The notes: generated by a model from the letters alone, not told the origin. Shown: positions 24,478 through 33,307, counted from the first letter of the stretch. The stretch is DNA of 64,000 bases from Palsa-513 sp050010595 (GCA_050010595.1 JBEKKS010000002.1:1-64000); one strand, 5' to 3'. Translations and numbers: made by a program.

Positions 24478-25260
24478 CTAGGCGCGGAGGTCGCGGTTTT
24501 GGATGCTGATCATGGCGCCTGCGGTGAGCATCAGCGTGAGCGCCCCGAGGACGATTAGGCCGGGGATGTCGAGGCCGTGGGCGAGTGGGTCGTGGCCGGC
24601 GTAGTAGTAGTAGGGGGCGAGGTATTTGAGCCAGCCGATGGCGCTGACGAGTGGCGCGAGGCTGTTGATCAGCCAGCCGAGGATCGCGACGGCTGCGGCC
24701 ACACCGGTCGCAAGGGACTTGCGGCCGGTGCTGGCTGCAATTGCGAGTGCCACCGCGCCGGTGGCGGATCCGAAGAACGCGAGTTGGATGGCGAGCGCGG
24801 TCATGTGAGCGAGCGTGATGCCGCCGCCGCCGATCGCGACGCCGACGATCAGCCCGATCCAGATTGCGAACGCGATCGTCCCGACGACGCAGGCGATCGC
24901 GGCGGCTTTGGCGGCGATCAGGCGTGAGCGAAGGATCGGGTGGGCAAGGATGAGTGCGAGGATTCGGTCTTCCTCCTCGCCGGCGGTGGCGGCGACGGCG
25001 CCGGTAATTGCGAGCGCGCCGATCACGAGCGGTCCGTAGATGACGGCGATCTCGCTGCGAAACCAGCCGGTAATGGTCCCGTAGTCGGCGCCGCCCAAGA
25101 GGTTGGAGACGCTGGCGGGAACGTGGAGCTTGCCGATCGTGTGCCCGACCGCGGGGAACAGCGCCCCGACGGCGAGCATCACCGCGATCATCCCAATGCT
25201 CGCTGACAGGGTGGCGGGCACGCGCTGGCGGAGGGTGATTGCGACGGTCGGCCAGCTCAC
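24478..25260 (-). CDS. ABC-2 type exporter permease
   Basis: A 260-aa membrane protein with six hydrophobic segments and a cytoplasmic EEEDRILALILAHPI loop between segments 2 and 3, the coupling region of ABC-2 permeases such as those of antibiotic efflux systems. GTG start at 25260 overlaps the stop of the ATPase gene (GTGA), so the two are made together. The substrate is unknown; the gene order TetR, ATPase, permease suggests an inducible exporter. Confidence 0.82.
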   Translation of the reverse strand: MSWPTVAITLRQRVPATLSASIGMIAVMLAVGALFPAVGHTIGKLHVPASVSNLLGGADYGTITGWFRSEIAVIYGPLVIGALAITGAVAATAGEEEDRILALILAHPILRSRLIAAKAAAIACVVGTIAFAIWIGLIVGVAIGGGGITLAHMTALAIQLAFFGSATGAVALAIAASTGRKSLATGVAAAVAILGWLINSLAPLVSAIGWLKYLAPYYYYAGHDPLAHGLDIPGLIVLGALTLMLTAGAMISIQNRDLRA

Positions 25261-26159
25261 GGCGTTCCCCCGGCTTGGTAGTAGCGCAAGAAGATTTCCT
25301 CGAGGTCGTCCTCGCGGGGGCGGATCGCCAGCACCTCGTGCGCAGCGACGGCCTTTACGACGGCGTCGGCGGACCCCTCGAATCCGATCGTCACTGTGTG
25401 TCCCTCGGCCTTCACGTCCCTGACGCCTGGGAGAGCGCGGAACTGCTCGCCGTCGACGGGTGCGCTGAACTCGATCTCGAGGCGCTGAATTGCGACCTTT
25501 CGCAGGTTCTCGAGCGAGTCGACGACCACGAGCCGACCCTTGCGAAGGATCGCCACGCGGTGGGTGACGCGCTCGACCTCCGACAGGGTGTGCGACGAGA
25601 GAAACACTGTGCGTCCCTGCGCGCTTACCTCGCGCAGGAGCGCGTGGAAGCTCTGCTGCACGAGCGGATCCAGGCCCGCGATCGGCTCGTCCAGAATCAG
25701 CAGGTCGGGTTCATGCATGAACGCCTGAATCAGCCCGAGCTTCTGCCGGTTGCCGGTCGACAGCTGGCGGATCGGGCGATCGAGATCGGTGTCGAAGCGC
25801 TCCGCCAGCGAGTCGCGCACGCGGGCGTCGACCCCACCGCGTAGGTGCGCCAGATAGTCGAGTACCACGCGCCCGGTCAGCTTCGGGTACATCGCCAGAT
25901 CGCCTGGCAGGAACCCGACCCTGCGACGGATCTCGATGCTGGATGTGCTCACGTCAAGTCCGAGTACGCGAGCGGATCCCGAGGTCGGCTTGATCAGATC
26001 CAGCAGCAGTCGCATCGTGGTCGACTTGCCCGCGCCATTGGGACCAAGGAACCCGAACACCTCGCCCCGTTCGACCTCCAGGTCAAGCTCGAACACGCCG
26101 CGCCCGGAGCCATAGTCCTTCGACAAGCCGCTCGTCGCGATCGCGGGCTGAGCGCTCAC
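25257..26159 (-). CDS. ABC transporter ATP-binding protein
   Basis: A 300-aa nucleotide-binding subunit. Walker A GPNGAGKST (about residues 39-47), signature motif in this family LSTGNRQKLGL (in place of LSGGQ), Walker B DLLILDEP and the switch histidine in SSHTLSEVE are visible, followed by a ~90-residue C-terminal DUF4162-like domain. The open frame extends to 26615 but that part lies over a TetR gene on the same strand; the GTG at 26159 with agggag ~12 nt upstream starts the homologous region. Pairs with the permease encoded next. Confidence 0.9.
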   Translation of the reverse strand: MSAQPAIATSGLSKDYGSGRGVFELDLEVERGEVFGFLGPNGAGKSTTMRLLLDLIKPTSGSARVLGLDVSTSSIEIRRRVGFLPGDLAMYPKLTGRVVLDYLAHLRGGVDARVRDSLAERFDTDLDRPIRQLSTGNRQKLGLIQAFMHEPDLLILDEPIAGLDPLVQQSFHALLREVSAQGRTVFLSSHTLSEVERVTHRVAILRKGRLVVVDSLENLRKVAIQRLEIEFSAPVDGEQFRALPGVRDVKAEGHTVTIGFEGSADAVVKAVAAHEVLAIRPREDDLEEIFLRYYQAGGTP

Positions 26160-26244
26160 GGCAGCCTGACTCCCTCTGCATGATCCTCGAGTGCTGAGCG
26201 CAGCCGTGCGCGCTGCACTGCGACGATCGGTAGCGGCAGCCGAT

Positions 26245-26856
26245 TCACTGTTGGGGGCTCGCGTCAGCCTGGTCGCCATCAACGTGCTGGACCCATGTCT
26301 CGCACAGAGCAATGAACGCCGCCATTGCCTGGTCGACTGCGTCGGTGTCGCCGGTTGCGAGCAGGTCGAGGAGGAGGCCGCGGGTGACGGCCACGCCGAG
26401 CCGGGCCTGCGCCCGGGCCAGCAGCTCGGGCACGCCGCGCGCGATGCTCGCCTGCGCGACCGGCTCGATCCAGTCCTCGACGATCCCGTCGAGAAACTCG
26501 ACAGCATGCGGGCGTCCCTGAAGCGCCTGGCCGTAGAGCTCGAAGAACAGGCGCTCGTTTGCCCATAGCGATCGGTCCGAGATGTGCTTCCACCACGTCC
26601 ACAGCGCCTCGCCAACCGGCTTGCCCGGGTCGGGCAGCTGCGCGCGGAGTTGCTCGCGCTGGCGTTCCTCGACGGTGCGCACGATCTCGATCCAGAGCTT
26701 CTCCTTCGAGCCGAAATGGAAGATCAGCATGCGATGGCTCGTGCCCAGCTCAGCGGCCAGCTGCCGCAGGCTGAGCTCCCCGATCCCGTGGGCCGCGACC
26801 CAGTCGATCGACGCGTCAAGCAGCCGCTGCCTGGGGGTGTTGCCGTCCATCGCCAC
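26245..26856 (-). CDS. TetR-family transcriptional regulator
   Basis: A 203-aa TetR protein with HTH RQLAAELGTSHRMLIFHFGSKEKLW (residues ~31-55). It reads into the ABC exporter genes about 85 bp downstream and is divergent from the SRPBCC-protein gene; a 16-bp dyad lies in the tiny divergent spacer. It may control both flanks. Effector unknown. Confidence 0.88.
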   Translation of the reverse strand: MAMDGNTPRQRLLDASIDWVAAHGIGELSLRQLAAELGTSHRMLIFHFGSKEKLWIEIVRTVEERQREQLRAQLPDPGKPVGEALWTWWKHISDRSLWANERLFFELYGQALQGRPHAVEFLDGIVEDWIEPVAQASIARGVPELLARAQARLGVAVTRGLLLDLLATGDTDAVDQAMAAFIALCETWVQHVDGDQADASPQQ

Positions 26857-26861
26857 CTTAG

Positions 26862-26877
26862 TGTACCGTGTGGTACA
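26862..26877. promoter_or_regulatory. Dyad operator between tetR and SRPBCC genes
   Basis: tgtacc (26862-26867) and ggtaca (26872-26877) form a perfect dyad around gtgt in the 20-bp spacer, touching the SRPBCC start codon at 26877. A bound TetR dimer would cover both start regions. Confidence 0.6.
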
Positions 26878-27341
26878 TGAATCCGATCCAAGAATCCATC
26901 AACGTTCCCCAGCCGCGCGAAGCCGTGTACGACTTTCTCGACGTCCAGGCAAACCACGAACTGTTCACCGACCACATGATGCGCGACTGGCGCTGCGAAG
27001 GACCTGACCGCGGAGTCGGGTCGAAGGTCCGCGTCAACGCCGTTCTCGGCGGCCGCAAGGACGCGCTCGAGATCGAGGTCATCGAGGCCGACCCTCCCGC
27101 AAGAAGCGTCGAGCGCAACATCGGCGCCGGCGGCAAGCGCGTCGCGACCGGCACCTACACACTCACCGAGCTCCCCGACGGCGGTACCCACATCGCCTTC
27201 GAATACGCATGGCAGAAGATCCCGCTCAGCGAACGCCTCGCCGCACCAATCGTCCGCACCGTCATGCGCCGCTCGATCCAGCGCGCGCTAGAACGTCTCG
27301 CCGACCAACTCCAAGCCCTCGAGACCGCCAACTCGCGCTGA
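26877..27341 (+). CDS. SRPBCC family protein (polyketide cyclase/START-like)
   Basis: A 154-aa helix-grip protein: starts with the strand IQESINVPQPREAVYDFLDV and ends in a long amphipathic C-terminal helix. Such proteins bind hydrophobic ligands or act as cyclases/dehydratases. ATG at 26877 was chosen over the in-frame GTG at 26868, which lies in the operator; a TACCGT hexamer sits 7 nt before the ATG. A short hairpin at 27346-27362 (tcgacc/ggtcga) may end the transcript. Ligand unknown. Confidence 0.8.
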   Translation: MNPIQESINVPQPREAVYDFLDVQANHELFTDHMMRDWRCEGPDRGVGSKVRVNAVLGGRKDALEIEVIEADPPARSVERNIGAGGKRVATGTYTLTELPDGGTHIAFEYAWQKIPLSERLAAPIVRTVMRRSIQRALERLADQLQALETANSR

Positions 27342-27486
27342 GCCATCGACCTGGAGGGTCGAGCAGCGCGGAACTCGGACGACGTAGCGCGCGTCCTCCT
27401 GATCGGGTCGAGGCGATCCCATTCCGCGCTTCGCCCAACGCTCGAGCGGTCGGTCAGTACGCTCGCCGCCCGCGGCTATCCCGCGA

Positions 27487-28140
27487 CTACAGCTCGCCCG
27501 GTGCGCGCCATGCCAGCATCACTCCGTCCCCGACCGTCAGCAGGACGTTGTGCATGCCCGGGTCGCGCTGGACGCGGGCGGCGAACTCGCGGATACCGAC
27601 TGTGCGCGCGTCGTTGGCGGTGTCCTCCAGTGCCGCGCCGTCGAGGAATAGGTTGTCGGCCACGATCACGCCGCGCTCAGCGAGCTTTGGCAGGACCGCT
27701 TCGTAGTAGGCCGGATAGTCGGCTTTCCACGCATCGATGTAGACGAGGTCAAACCGCCCGTCGAGGCTCGCGATCGTCGCCAGGGCATCGCCGACGATCA
27801 GCTCAACGCGCTGCGCATGCGGACTTGCATCGATGTGCCGCCGCGCCGCAGCCGCGGTTGTCTCGTCGACCTCGAGCGTCGTGATCGTTCCGTCCGCCGG
27901 CAGCGCCGCCGCCATCGACAAAGTGCCAACCGCGGTGAAGGTCCCGATCTCGAGCACGCGGCGCGCGCCACCGGCGACGATCAACGCCTCCAGCAGCCTC
28001 GCCTCCGCGAGGCCACTCATCATCTGCGGCGACGAAGTGTTGACCTCCGTCCACGCGGCAGCAAGACCAACCGGACCAGTAAACGGAGTCGTATGCGCTT
28101 CGGCATAGCCAGCTGCCACCGCGGCCACCAAGTCACCCAT
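27487..28140 (-). CDS. Class I SAM-dependent O-methyltransferase
   Basis: A 217-aa methyltransferase of the caffeoyl-CoA/catechol O-methyltransferase-like family. SAM motif I is VLEIGTFTAVGTLSMA (about 62-77); the metal-binding aspartate region is VYIDAWKADYPAYYEA (about 133-148) and VIVADN follows. The open frame runs to 28713, but the ATG at 28140 starts the conserved fold. These enzymes methylate small phenolic substrates with a divalent metal. The gene stands alone and convergent with the SRPBCC gene; the acceptor is unknown. Confidence 0.9.
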   Translation of the reverse strand: MGDLVAAVAAGYAEAHTTPFTGPVGLAAAWTEVNTSSPQMMSGLAEARLLEALIVAGGARRVLEIGTFTAVGTLSMAAALPADGTITTLEVDETTAAAARRHIDASPHAQRVELIVGDALATIASLDGRFDLVYIDAWKADYPAYYEAVLPKLAERGVIVADNLFLDGAALEDTANDARTVGIREFAARVQRDPGMHNVLLTVGDGVMLAWRAPGEL

Positions 28141-28203
28141 GGCCACAGTTATAGCCGCCCGCTCGCACCACACCCCACCCACCGACCAGCGCCCGGCGCC
28201 TCC

Positions 28204-28220
28204 GGCGGCATGATGCCGGC
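28204..28220. repeat. Small GC hairpin, related to the one at 28372-28404
   Basis: ggcggcatgatgccggc shares its core with the stronger hairpin 170 bp downstream (ggcggcaggatgccgcc). Together they sit in the 295-bp spacer between the divergent methyltransferase and hxlR genes. No gene is supported in this spacer. Confidence 0.4.
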
Positions 28221-28371
28221 GCACCCCGCACGTGGCGACGCCACCCAAGACCCACCACCGGACCAGTCCACGGCGAGCTGCACAACCGGAGCTCCCGAGC
28301 GCCACCAGCCCCGGCCAAAGGCCAGCACCCAGAGCACTGGACAAGCCCTGCTCCCGCCGCAAGCCGCCGGC

Positions 28372-28404
28372 GGTTGGACGGCGGCAGGATGCCGCCGTCC
28401 AACC
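28372..28404. promoter_or_regulatory. Perfect 14-bp inverted repeat upstream of hxlR
   Basis: Arms 28372-28385 and 28391-28404 are exact reverse complements around aggat. It lies just upstream of the likely -10 box (TAAAGT, 28424-28429) and ATG (28436) of the HxlR gene. It could be an operator, or a terminator/barrier for transcripts from either side. Confidence 0.55.
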
Positions 28405-28435
28405 GGCCGGCCACTTCACTTGGTAAAGTTTTGCT

Positions 28436-28786
28436 ATGGGCGTTGATGACACTTGTCCGGTTTGCCATACCGCAGAGCTCGTCTGCGGCAAGTGGACGCT
28501 GCTGCTGATTCGCGATCTTGCCGATGGCCGCAGCCGGTTCTGCGAGTTGGAGCGTTCGCTTGCCGGGATCAGCCCGCGCACGCTGTCGTTGCGGCTGCGT
28601 GCGCTGGAAGAAGAGGGAATCATCGAGCGCCACACATATCCAGAGGTTCCGCCACGCGTGGAGTACGCGTTGACTGCGAAGGGCCGGGATCTGCTGCCGA
28701 TCATCGAGAGCATGCGTGACTACGGGCGCCGCTGGGTGTGCGAAGAGGTTTCGCGCGCGTCCGAGCACATGACGCTCGCCGCCTAA
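28436..28786 (+). CDS. HxlR-family transcriptional regulator
   Basis: A 116-aa winged-helix protein with the family pattern CPVCHTAELVCGKWTLLLIR (residues 7-26), FCELERSLAGISPRTLSLRL and RVEYALTAKGRDL. HxlR regulators often sense reactive species through an N-terminal cysteine; here cysteines are at about positions 7, 10 and 17. A TAAAGT hexamer 6 nt before the ATG suggests a leaderless transcript. The divergent O-methyltransferase gene is the likely target along with itself. Confidence 0.88.
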   Translation: MGVDDTCPVCHTAELVCGKWTLLLIRDLADGRSRFCELERSLAGISPRTLSLRLRALEEEGIIERHTYPEVPPRVEYALTAKGRDLLPIIESMRDYGRRWVCEEVSRASEHMTLAA

Positions 28787-28813
28787 CGCTGCAACTGGCG
28801 CTGCGCGCGCAGG

Positions 28814-30247
28814 ATGCGTCGAGTGCGACGCGAAATCGGTCGCATGCGCTCAGGTCAGCTGCATCAATTGCTGCACGCTTTCGCCGTCGAGGCGGCGCAG
28901 GTGCTTAGCGCAGCCGTTGCCACGGGCGACGAGGTCGGGTTCGAGGTCGTCGAGGAGCGCGCCCGCACGCATCGGCCGGCCTTGTACTGCTACCGCCCGC
29001 TGACTGGCGCTTTCGTGATGCGTCACTGGCCGATGTTGCGCGTCCAGCCGAGTGCCGCGGCAGCTCTTGCGGAGCTGGAGCGGCTCCCGGGGTTGCATAC
29101 CTACCTCGAGAGCCACGTGCCCGCAGGCGCTGCGGATGACGGCAGCGAGCTTGCCGAGGTCGCGCTGCGCTGCTTCACCGAGCGCATCTTCGACGGGGCC
29201 GACAAGAGCTTTGAGCTTGCGCCCGACCGTTTCGAGCCTGCTTACCGCGAGCTGTTCGCGAATGTGGTGGAGCAGCACACGGAGATCGCGCTGCTCGGGT
29301 TGTTGCGCGGCGTGAGCACGACGATGAAGGAGCTCGCGCTTGGCGACGGTGTCCTGCTGGCGCCGCTCGAGCGCCTCGGCCGCGTGCCGCCGGATCCCGC
29401 CTGGGTGCGTGATGACCGCCCTTCGGTTGTTGTCGCGATCGATCCGGGGGAGGGCAGCGACGGCGTAGCGCAGGCGCTTCACCGGCTGCTTGGCCTGCAG
29501 ACCGCGATGCGCCTCTACGCGGGTGGCATCTCGCTGGCGCCGCTCGCCTGGATTCACGCCGACGGCACCGATTGGCGGGCGCTGTCGCTGCCGGCAGGCG
29601 GCCGCGGCGACGCGAATGTAGTCCTGGTCGGCGAGCAGGAAGAGGAGCTCCGCTCGTTTTGTCAACTTGTCAGTCGCCGTCGCCCCACGGACGGGGCGTT
29701 GGCTTGGGCGCTGCGCCGCTTCGAGCTCGGCTGTTCGCGGGAGGGCCGACTCGAAGGGCTCAGCGACCATCTGCTCGCCCTACGGGCGCTGCTCGAGCCC
29801 GAGGGACCGGGCAGTGGCAGGCTCGCGGGCCGCTTGGCGGCACTGGCCGCTGCGGACAGCCTCGAACGGGGCGAGCTCACAAAGCGGATGCTTCGCGCGA
29901 TCACGCTGGAGCAGTCGGTGATCGGCGGCGCCGAGGTGCCCGACGGCGCGCTCGCGCTGGCCACGGAGGTTGAGGAGCGTTTGCGCACGCTCTTGCGCGA
30001 GGTGATCGCCGGCGAGTTGCGCGGCGACCTCGCGGCGCAGGCTGACGCGCGCATCTACGTCCCGGAGGCGGAGCTGGGCACCGACGGCGAAGACGAGTTC
30101 CAGGTGACCCGCCGGGCTGTGCGCTCGTCGTTTGGCTCTGACCTGTTCGCGACGCCGAGCACGTCAGCGCGCAATCCGCACGTGCCGCGCTTCGACCCGG
30201 CAATGGAAGCACTCGTCGACGCTCCGACGACGGAGATGCACCTCTAG
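28814..30247 (+). CDS. Conserved hypothetical protein, HEPN-like C-terminal part
   Basis: A 477-aa soluble protein that I cannot place in a characterised family. Residues ~1-200 are helical with no motif; ~205-290 hold a strand-rich segment (VVVAIDPGEGSDG). Around 300-400, RRFELGCSREGRLEGLSDHLLALRALLEPE followed by RLAALAA resembles Apea-type HEPN domains (often RNA-binding or RNase). The last ~70 residues are acidic and then disordered. An alternative ATG is at 28844. It ends 4 bp into the convergent ArsA-like gene region. Function unknown; the HEPN reading is tentative. Confidence 0.6.
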   Translation: MRRVRREIGRMRSGQLHQLLHAFAVEAAQVLSAAVATGDEVGFEVVEERARTHRPALYCYRPLTGAFVMRHWPMLRVQPSAAAALAELERLPGLHTYLESHVPAGAADDGSELAEVALRCFTERIFDGADKSFELAPDRFEPAYRELFANVVEQHTEIALLGLLRGVSTTMKELALGDGVLLAPLERLGRVPPDPAWVRDDRPSVVVAIDPGEGSDGVAQALHRLLGLQTAMRLYAGGISLAPLAWIHADGTDWRALSLPAGGRGDANVVLVGEQEEELRSFCQLVSRRRPTDGALAWALRRFELGCSREGRLEGLSDHLLALRALLEPEGPGSGRLAGRLAALAAADSLERGELTKRMLRAITLEQSVIGGAEVPDGALALATEVEERLRTLLREVIAGELRGDLAAQADARIYVPEAELGTDGEDEFQVTRRAVRSSFGSDLFATPSTSARNPHVPRFDPAMEALVDAPTTEMHL

Positions 30248-31350
30248 CTGGGAAAGAGCTCGCGCGCGACTGCGCCGAGCGTCTCGAGCTCGCCGACGCT
30301 TTCAAGGGCCGGCACGAGCGCGCGCGACACGCCTGGTAGCGCCGCCGCGAGTCGGTTCATCCCTGTCGCGTCGCGCTGCGCGAGCGTCCGCGCCCGCTGC
30401 TCGGATTCGGCTACGTGCTCGGCGAGGCGCCCGCCGAGCACGGGGGTGAGGACCGCTCGGACCTCGACGGGTGTCGTGTCCTCGGCGCTGTGGACGCGGT
30501 TGACGATCAGGCCGCCGAGCGGCAGGCCCGCTTCGCGCAGCGCTTGCGCGAACGCGATCGATTCGCGGACCGGCTCGCTCTCGGGCGAGCTGACCATGAT
30601 GAACGCGGTGCCCGGGTCGCGCAGGAGTGCCTCGACCGCGCTGGCGCGCTCGCGGAAGCCCCCGATCAAGCTGCCGATCGCGGTCAGGAAGAGCGCGATC
30701 TCGGCGAGCAGGTCAACACCGACAAGGTGGCGGATCAGAGCGAGCGCGGGTCCGCTCGCGCGTCCTGCGAGCCGCGCGCCGAGCCCCGCGGGTGCGAGCA
30801 GCAGGCGTAGAGCGCGCGCGTCGAAGAACTGCATCAGGCGCTCAGGCGCGCGCAGAAAGTCGAGCGTGTTGCGCGATGGCGGCGTGTCGAGCACGATCGC
30901 GTCGTAGGCGTGCGTGCGGTCGAGCTCGTAGAGCTTCGCGATCGCCGTGAACTCGTGTGAGCCGCTGACCGCGCTCGAGAGTTCACGGTAGATGTGGTTT
31001 GCAAGCACGCGGTCACGTGTGCGCTCGTCAGGTGCGAGCTGGACGACGAGCTCGTCGAGTGTGCGCTTCGGGTCGAGCACCATCGCGCAGACTTCGCCGC
31101 GCAGCTCGAGCCCGGTGGGAGCGAGGTGTGCGCGGCTGAGCGCGACCGGCTCGTTTGTCAGCTCGCTCAGCGCGAGCGCGCCGGCAAGCCGGCGTGAGGG
31201 GTCGATCGTGACGAGCGCGACGCGCTTGCCGCGCGCGGCGAGGCCGAGCGCGATCGCCGCGGAGGCCGTCGTCTTGCCGACGCCGCCCGCGCCGACACAG
31301 ACACAGATGCGCCGGTCGCCGAGCAAGTCCGCAAGGGTGCTCACGCTCAA
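30244..31350 (-). CDS. ArsA/Get3-like ATPase, subunit with intact P-loop lysine
   Basis: A 368-aa SIMIBI-class ATPase of the ArsA/GET3 family, paired with a second one upstream. The deviant Walker A reads GAGGVGKTT (residues 20-28): P-loop Lys26 is present but the signature lysine that acts across the dimer is Ala21. Switch I TIDPSRRLAGAL and the IVLDTPPSRNTLDFL Walker B region are normal. No arsenite metal-site or arsRBC neighbours. Similar pairs exist in mycobacteria (Rv3679/Rv3680). Likely dimerises with its neighbour; its start overlaps the partner's stop (ATGA). Confidence 0.87.
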   Translation of the reverse strand: MSVSTLADLLGDRRICVCVGAGGVGKTTASAAIALGLAARGKRVALVTIDPSRRLAGALALSELTNEPVALSRAHLAPTGLELRGEVCAMVLDPKRTLDELVVQLAPDERTRDRVLANHIYRELSSAVSGSHEFTAIAKLYELDRTHAYDAIVLDTPPSRNTLDFLRAPERLMQFFDARALRLLLAPAGLGARLAGRASGPALALIRHLVGVDLLAEIALFLTAIGSLIGGFRERASAVEALLRDPGTAFIMVSSPESEPVRESIAFAQALREAGLPLGGLIVNRVHSAEDTTPVEVRAVLTPVLGGRLAEHVAESEQRARTLAQRDATGMNRLAAALPGVSRALVPALESVGELETLGAVARELFPS

Positions 31351-32306
31351 AGGAGCTCCGCCAGCAGGCCTGTGAGCGTCGCGAGCTCCGTGGTGCCGAT
31401 CTGTGCGCTGTAGAGGGTCGGCAGCTCGATCAGTGGTACCCCGTTCAGCTCGTGGCCGAGGCGTTCGAGCTGTTGCGCAGCGGTCTTGCGCGCGCGCTCT
31501 TCCGCGAGGGCGCGTCCCACGGCGGCTCGGGCGTTTGGCGCGAGTCCGCCGTTGGCGCTCAGCACGCCCTCGAGCTGAGCGATGTCCGCTCGTGCCAGGC
31601 CCGGCGGCGGTGTCGCGTTGACTGCGACGAGGTCTAGCTCGAGTCCGGCGCTGTCGCGTAGTGCTCTGCGCAGCTCGAGCAGCTCGCTGATCGCTGCGTC
31701 GAGCGGTCGCGTGACCGCGATCAGCGCCGTGCGCGAGCGGTCGTGGAGCATCTCGTCGATTCGACCCCCCTGGCGCGCAATCGGGCCGCCTTGCGCCGTG
31801 CGCGCGAACGCACCGGGGGCGGTCAACAGCCCGAGCGCATGCCCGCTGGCGGGCGCGTCGACGATCACGCGGTCATACGGCCGCGCGTCGGCGATGCGGC
31901 GCTCGGGCTGTGCGAGCTCCCAGAGCTTGCCGGCGTTCAGCAGCTCACGGAGCCCGGGTGTCGCAGCGGCCAGGTAGCCGACGAGGCGCGTTGCGCCGAC
32001 CATGTCGGCGAGCATCCGCAAAGGCATGTGCTCGTGCAGGTACTCGTCGAGTGCCCGACTCGTGTCGATCTGGAGCGTCCACAGGTTGGGTGCGACCTCA
32101 CTCTCACCGGCCGTTGCCGATGCACCGAAGAGCTCCGGCAGTTCGCCGCGCGCGCTGACCTCGGCGACGATCGTTCGCGCGCCGCGCGAAGCGTCGAGCA
32201 GCCCAAGCGCCGCTGCGATCGTCGTGCGCCCGACACCGCCCTTGCCGAGCACGAAGACAAGCCGCCGCTCGGCCGGGGAAGTTGTCGGGCTCTGAGCCAT
32301 CGACAC
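31347..32306 (-). CDS. ArsA/Get3-like ATPase, subunit with intact signature lysine
   Basis: A 319-aa partner of the preceding ATPase. Its P-loop is GKGGVGRTT (residues 21-29): signature Lys22 is kept but the P-loop lysine is Arg27. VIVDAPASGHALGLL is the Walker B/switch II region. On its own it would be expected to hydrolyse ATP poorly. First gene of the two-gene leftward operon, divergent from parA. The two subunits have complementary defects, which points to a heterodimer with one competent composite site. Confidence 0.85.
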   Translation of the reverse strand: MSMAQSPTTSPAERRLVFVLGKGGVGRTTIAAALGLLDASRGARTIVAEVSARGELPELFGASATAGESEVAPNLWTLQIDTSRALDEYLHEHMPLRMLADMVGATRLVGYLAAATPGLRELLNAGKLWELAQPERRIADARPYDRVIVDAPASGHALGLLTAPGAFARTAQGGPIARQGGRIDEMLHDRSRTALIAVTRPLDAAISELLELRRALRDSAGLELDLVAVNATPPPGLARADIAQLEGVLSANGGLAPNARAAVGRALAEERARKTAAQQLERLGHELNGVPLIELPTLYSAQIGTTELATLTGLLAELL

Positions 32307-32542
32307 CGATGCTAGTGGGACCTGAGCAAGCGTCAGACCTGCCCCGGCGGCGCCTGGATCCGTCTGGCTTTGTCCTCGGTCGCGGCAAGGCCACCAGCCT
32401 TGCCGCTCCCTGTGTCCGCGCCAGTCACTCGTCGGGGGCCGGCCAACGCTTCCTCAAATCCCACTAATTCTCCGTGCAGGATTCCCTGCGCTGCGTCCGA
32501 ATAACGCGCCGTGCGGATCTTCTTCCAGCGGAGCGTGCGGTC

Positions 32543-33307
32543 GTGACCAAAGCCAAAGTCATTGCTTTTGCCAACCAGAAGGGCGGCGTCGCGAAGACGA
32601 CGACGACGCTCAACCTCGCCGTGGCGTTCGTCGAGGAGGGCCATCGCGTGCTCTGCGTCGACATGGACCCTCAAGGCAACCTGACGATGTCCCAAGGGAT
32701 CGATCCGGACACCCTGGAACGCTCCATGTATGACGTGCTCGTTCATCAGCTCTCGATCCGGGAGGTGATTCGCAAGCGCGAGGTTGACGTGGCGTGCGCT
32801 TCGATCGACCTGGCGGGCGCCGAGATCGCCCTTGCCGCGACGATCGGCCGCGAGCGTGCGCTCGAGCGCGCGCTGAACCCGATTCGCGAGGACTACGACT
32901 TCATCTGCATCGACACGCCGCCGAGCCTCGGGCTCTTGACGATCAACGCGCTGACCGCGGCGGACAAGGTGATCGTCCCGGTCCAGTGCGAGTACCTGTC
33001 GATGCGCGGCCTGATCCAGCTGCAGAACACACTCGCGATGGTCCGCGAGAACCTCAATCCGGATGTCGACATCCAGGGCATCCTGCCGACGCTCGTCGAC
33101 TCGCGCACGATCCACGCGAAGGAAGCGATCGAGATCCTCGAGGAGAACTTCGGCGACCGCGTGTTCGCTTCCCGTATCCGCAAGACGGTGCGCTTCGCGG
33201 AAGCTCCGGTGAAGGGCATGTCGGTGCTGCGCTACGACCCTGCCGGATTGGCCGCGAAGGCCTACCGCGACTTGGCGAAGGAGGTCATCGATGGTCGCTC
33301 CAAGTAA
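32543..33307 (+). CDS. ParA/Soj-family ATPase
   Basis: A 254-aa Walker-type partition ATPase. Deviant Walker A KGGVAKTTTTLNLA (residues ~11-24), DMDPQGNLT (A'), and FICIDTPPSLGLLT (Walker B) are intact, so it should cycle between dimer and monomer on DNA. The frame is open from 32474; the GTG at 32543 behind ggagcg gives the canonical N-terminus. There is no ParB or parS nearby. Its stop lies within the next gene, an FtsZ, whose start overlaps by 17 bp, so it may position that FtsZ rather than DNA. Confidence 0.9.
   Translation: MTKAKVIAFANQKGGVAKTTTTLNLAVAFVEEGHRVLCVDMDPQGNLTMSQGIDPDTLERSMYDVLVHQLSIREVIRKREVDVACASIDLAGAEIALAATIGRERALERALNPIREDYDFICIDTPPSLGLLTINALTAADKVIVPVQCEYLSMRGLIQLQNTLAMVRENLNPDVDIQGILPTLVDSRTIHAKEAIEILEENFGDRVFASRIRKTVRFAEAPVKGMSVLRYDPAGLAAKAYRDLAKEVIDGRSK

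Noticed and set aside
30244..32306. Arsenite efflux ATPase (ArsA) function
   Set aside because: No arsenite-binding cysteine pattern and no ars genes nearby; better read as the Get3-like actinobacterial pair.
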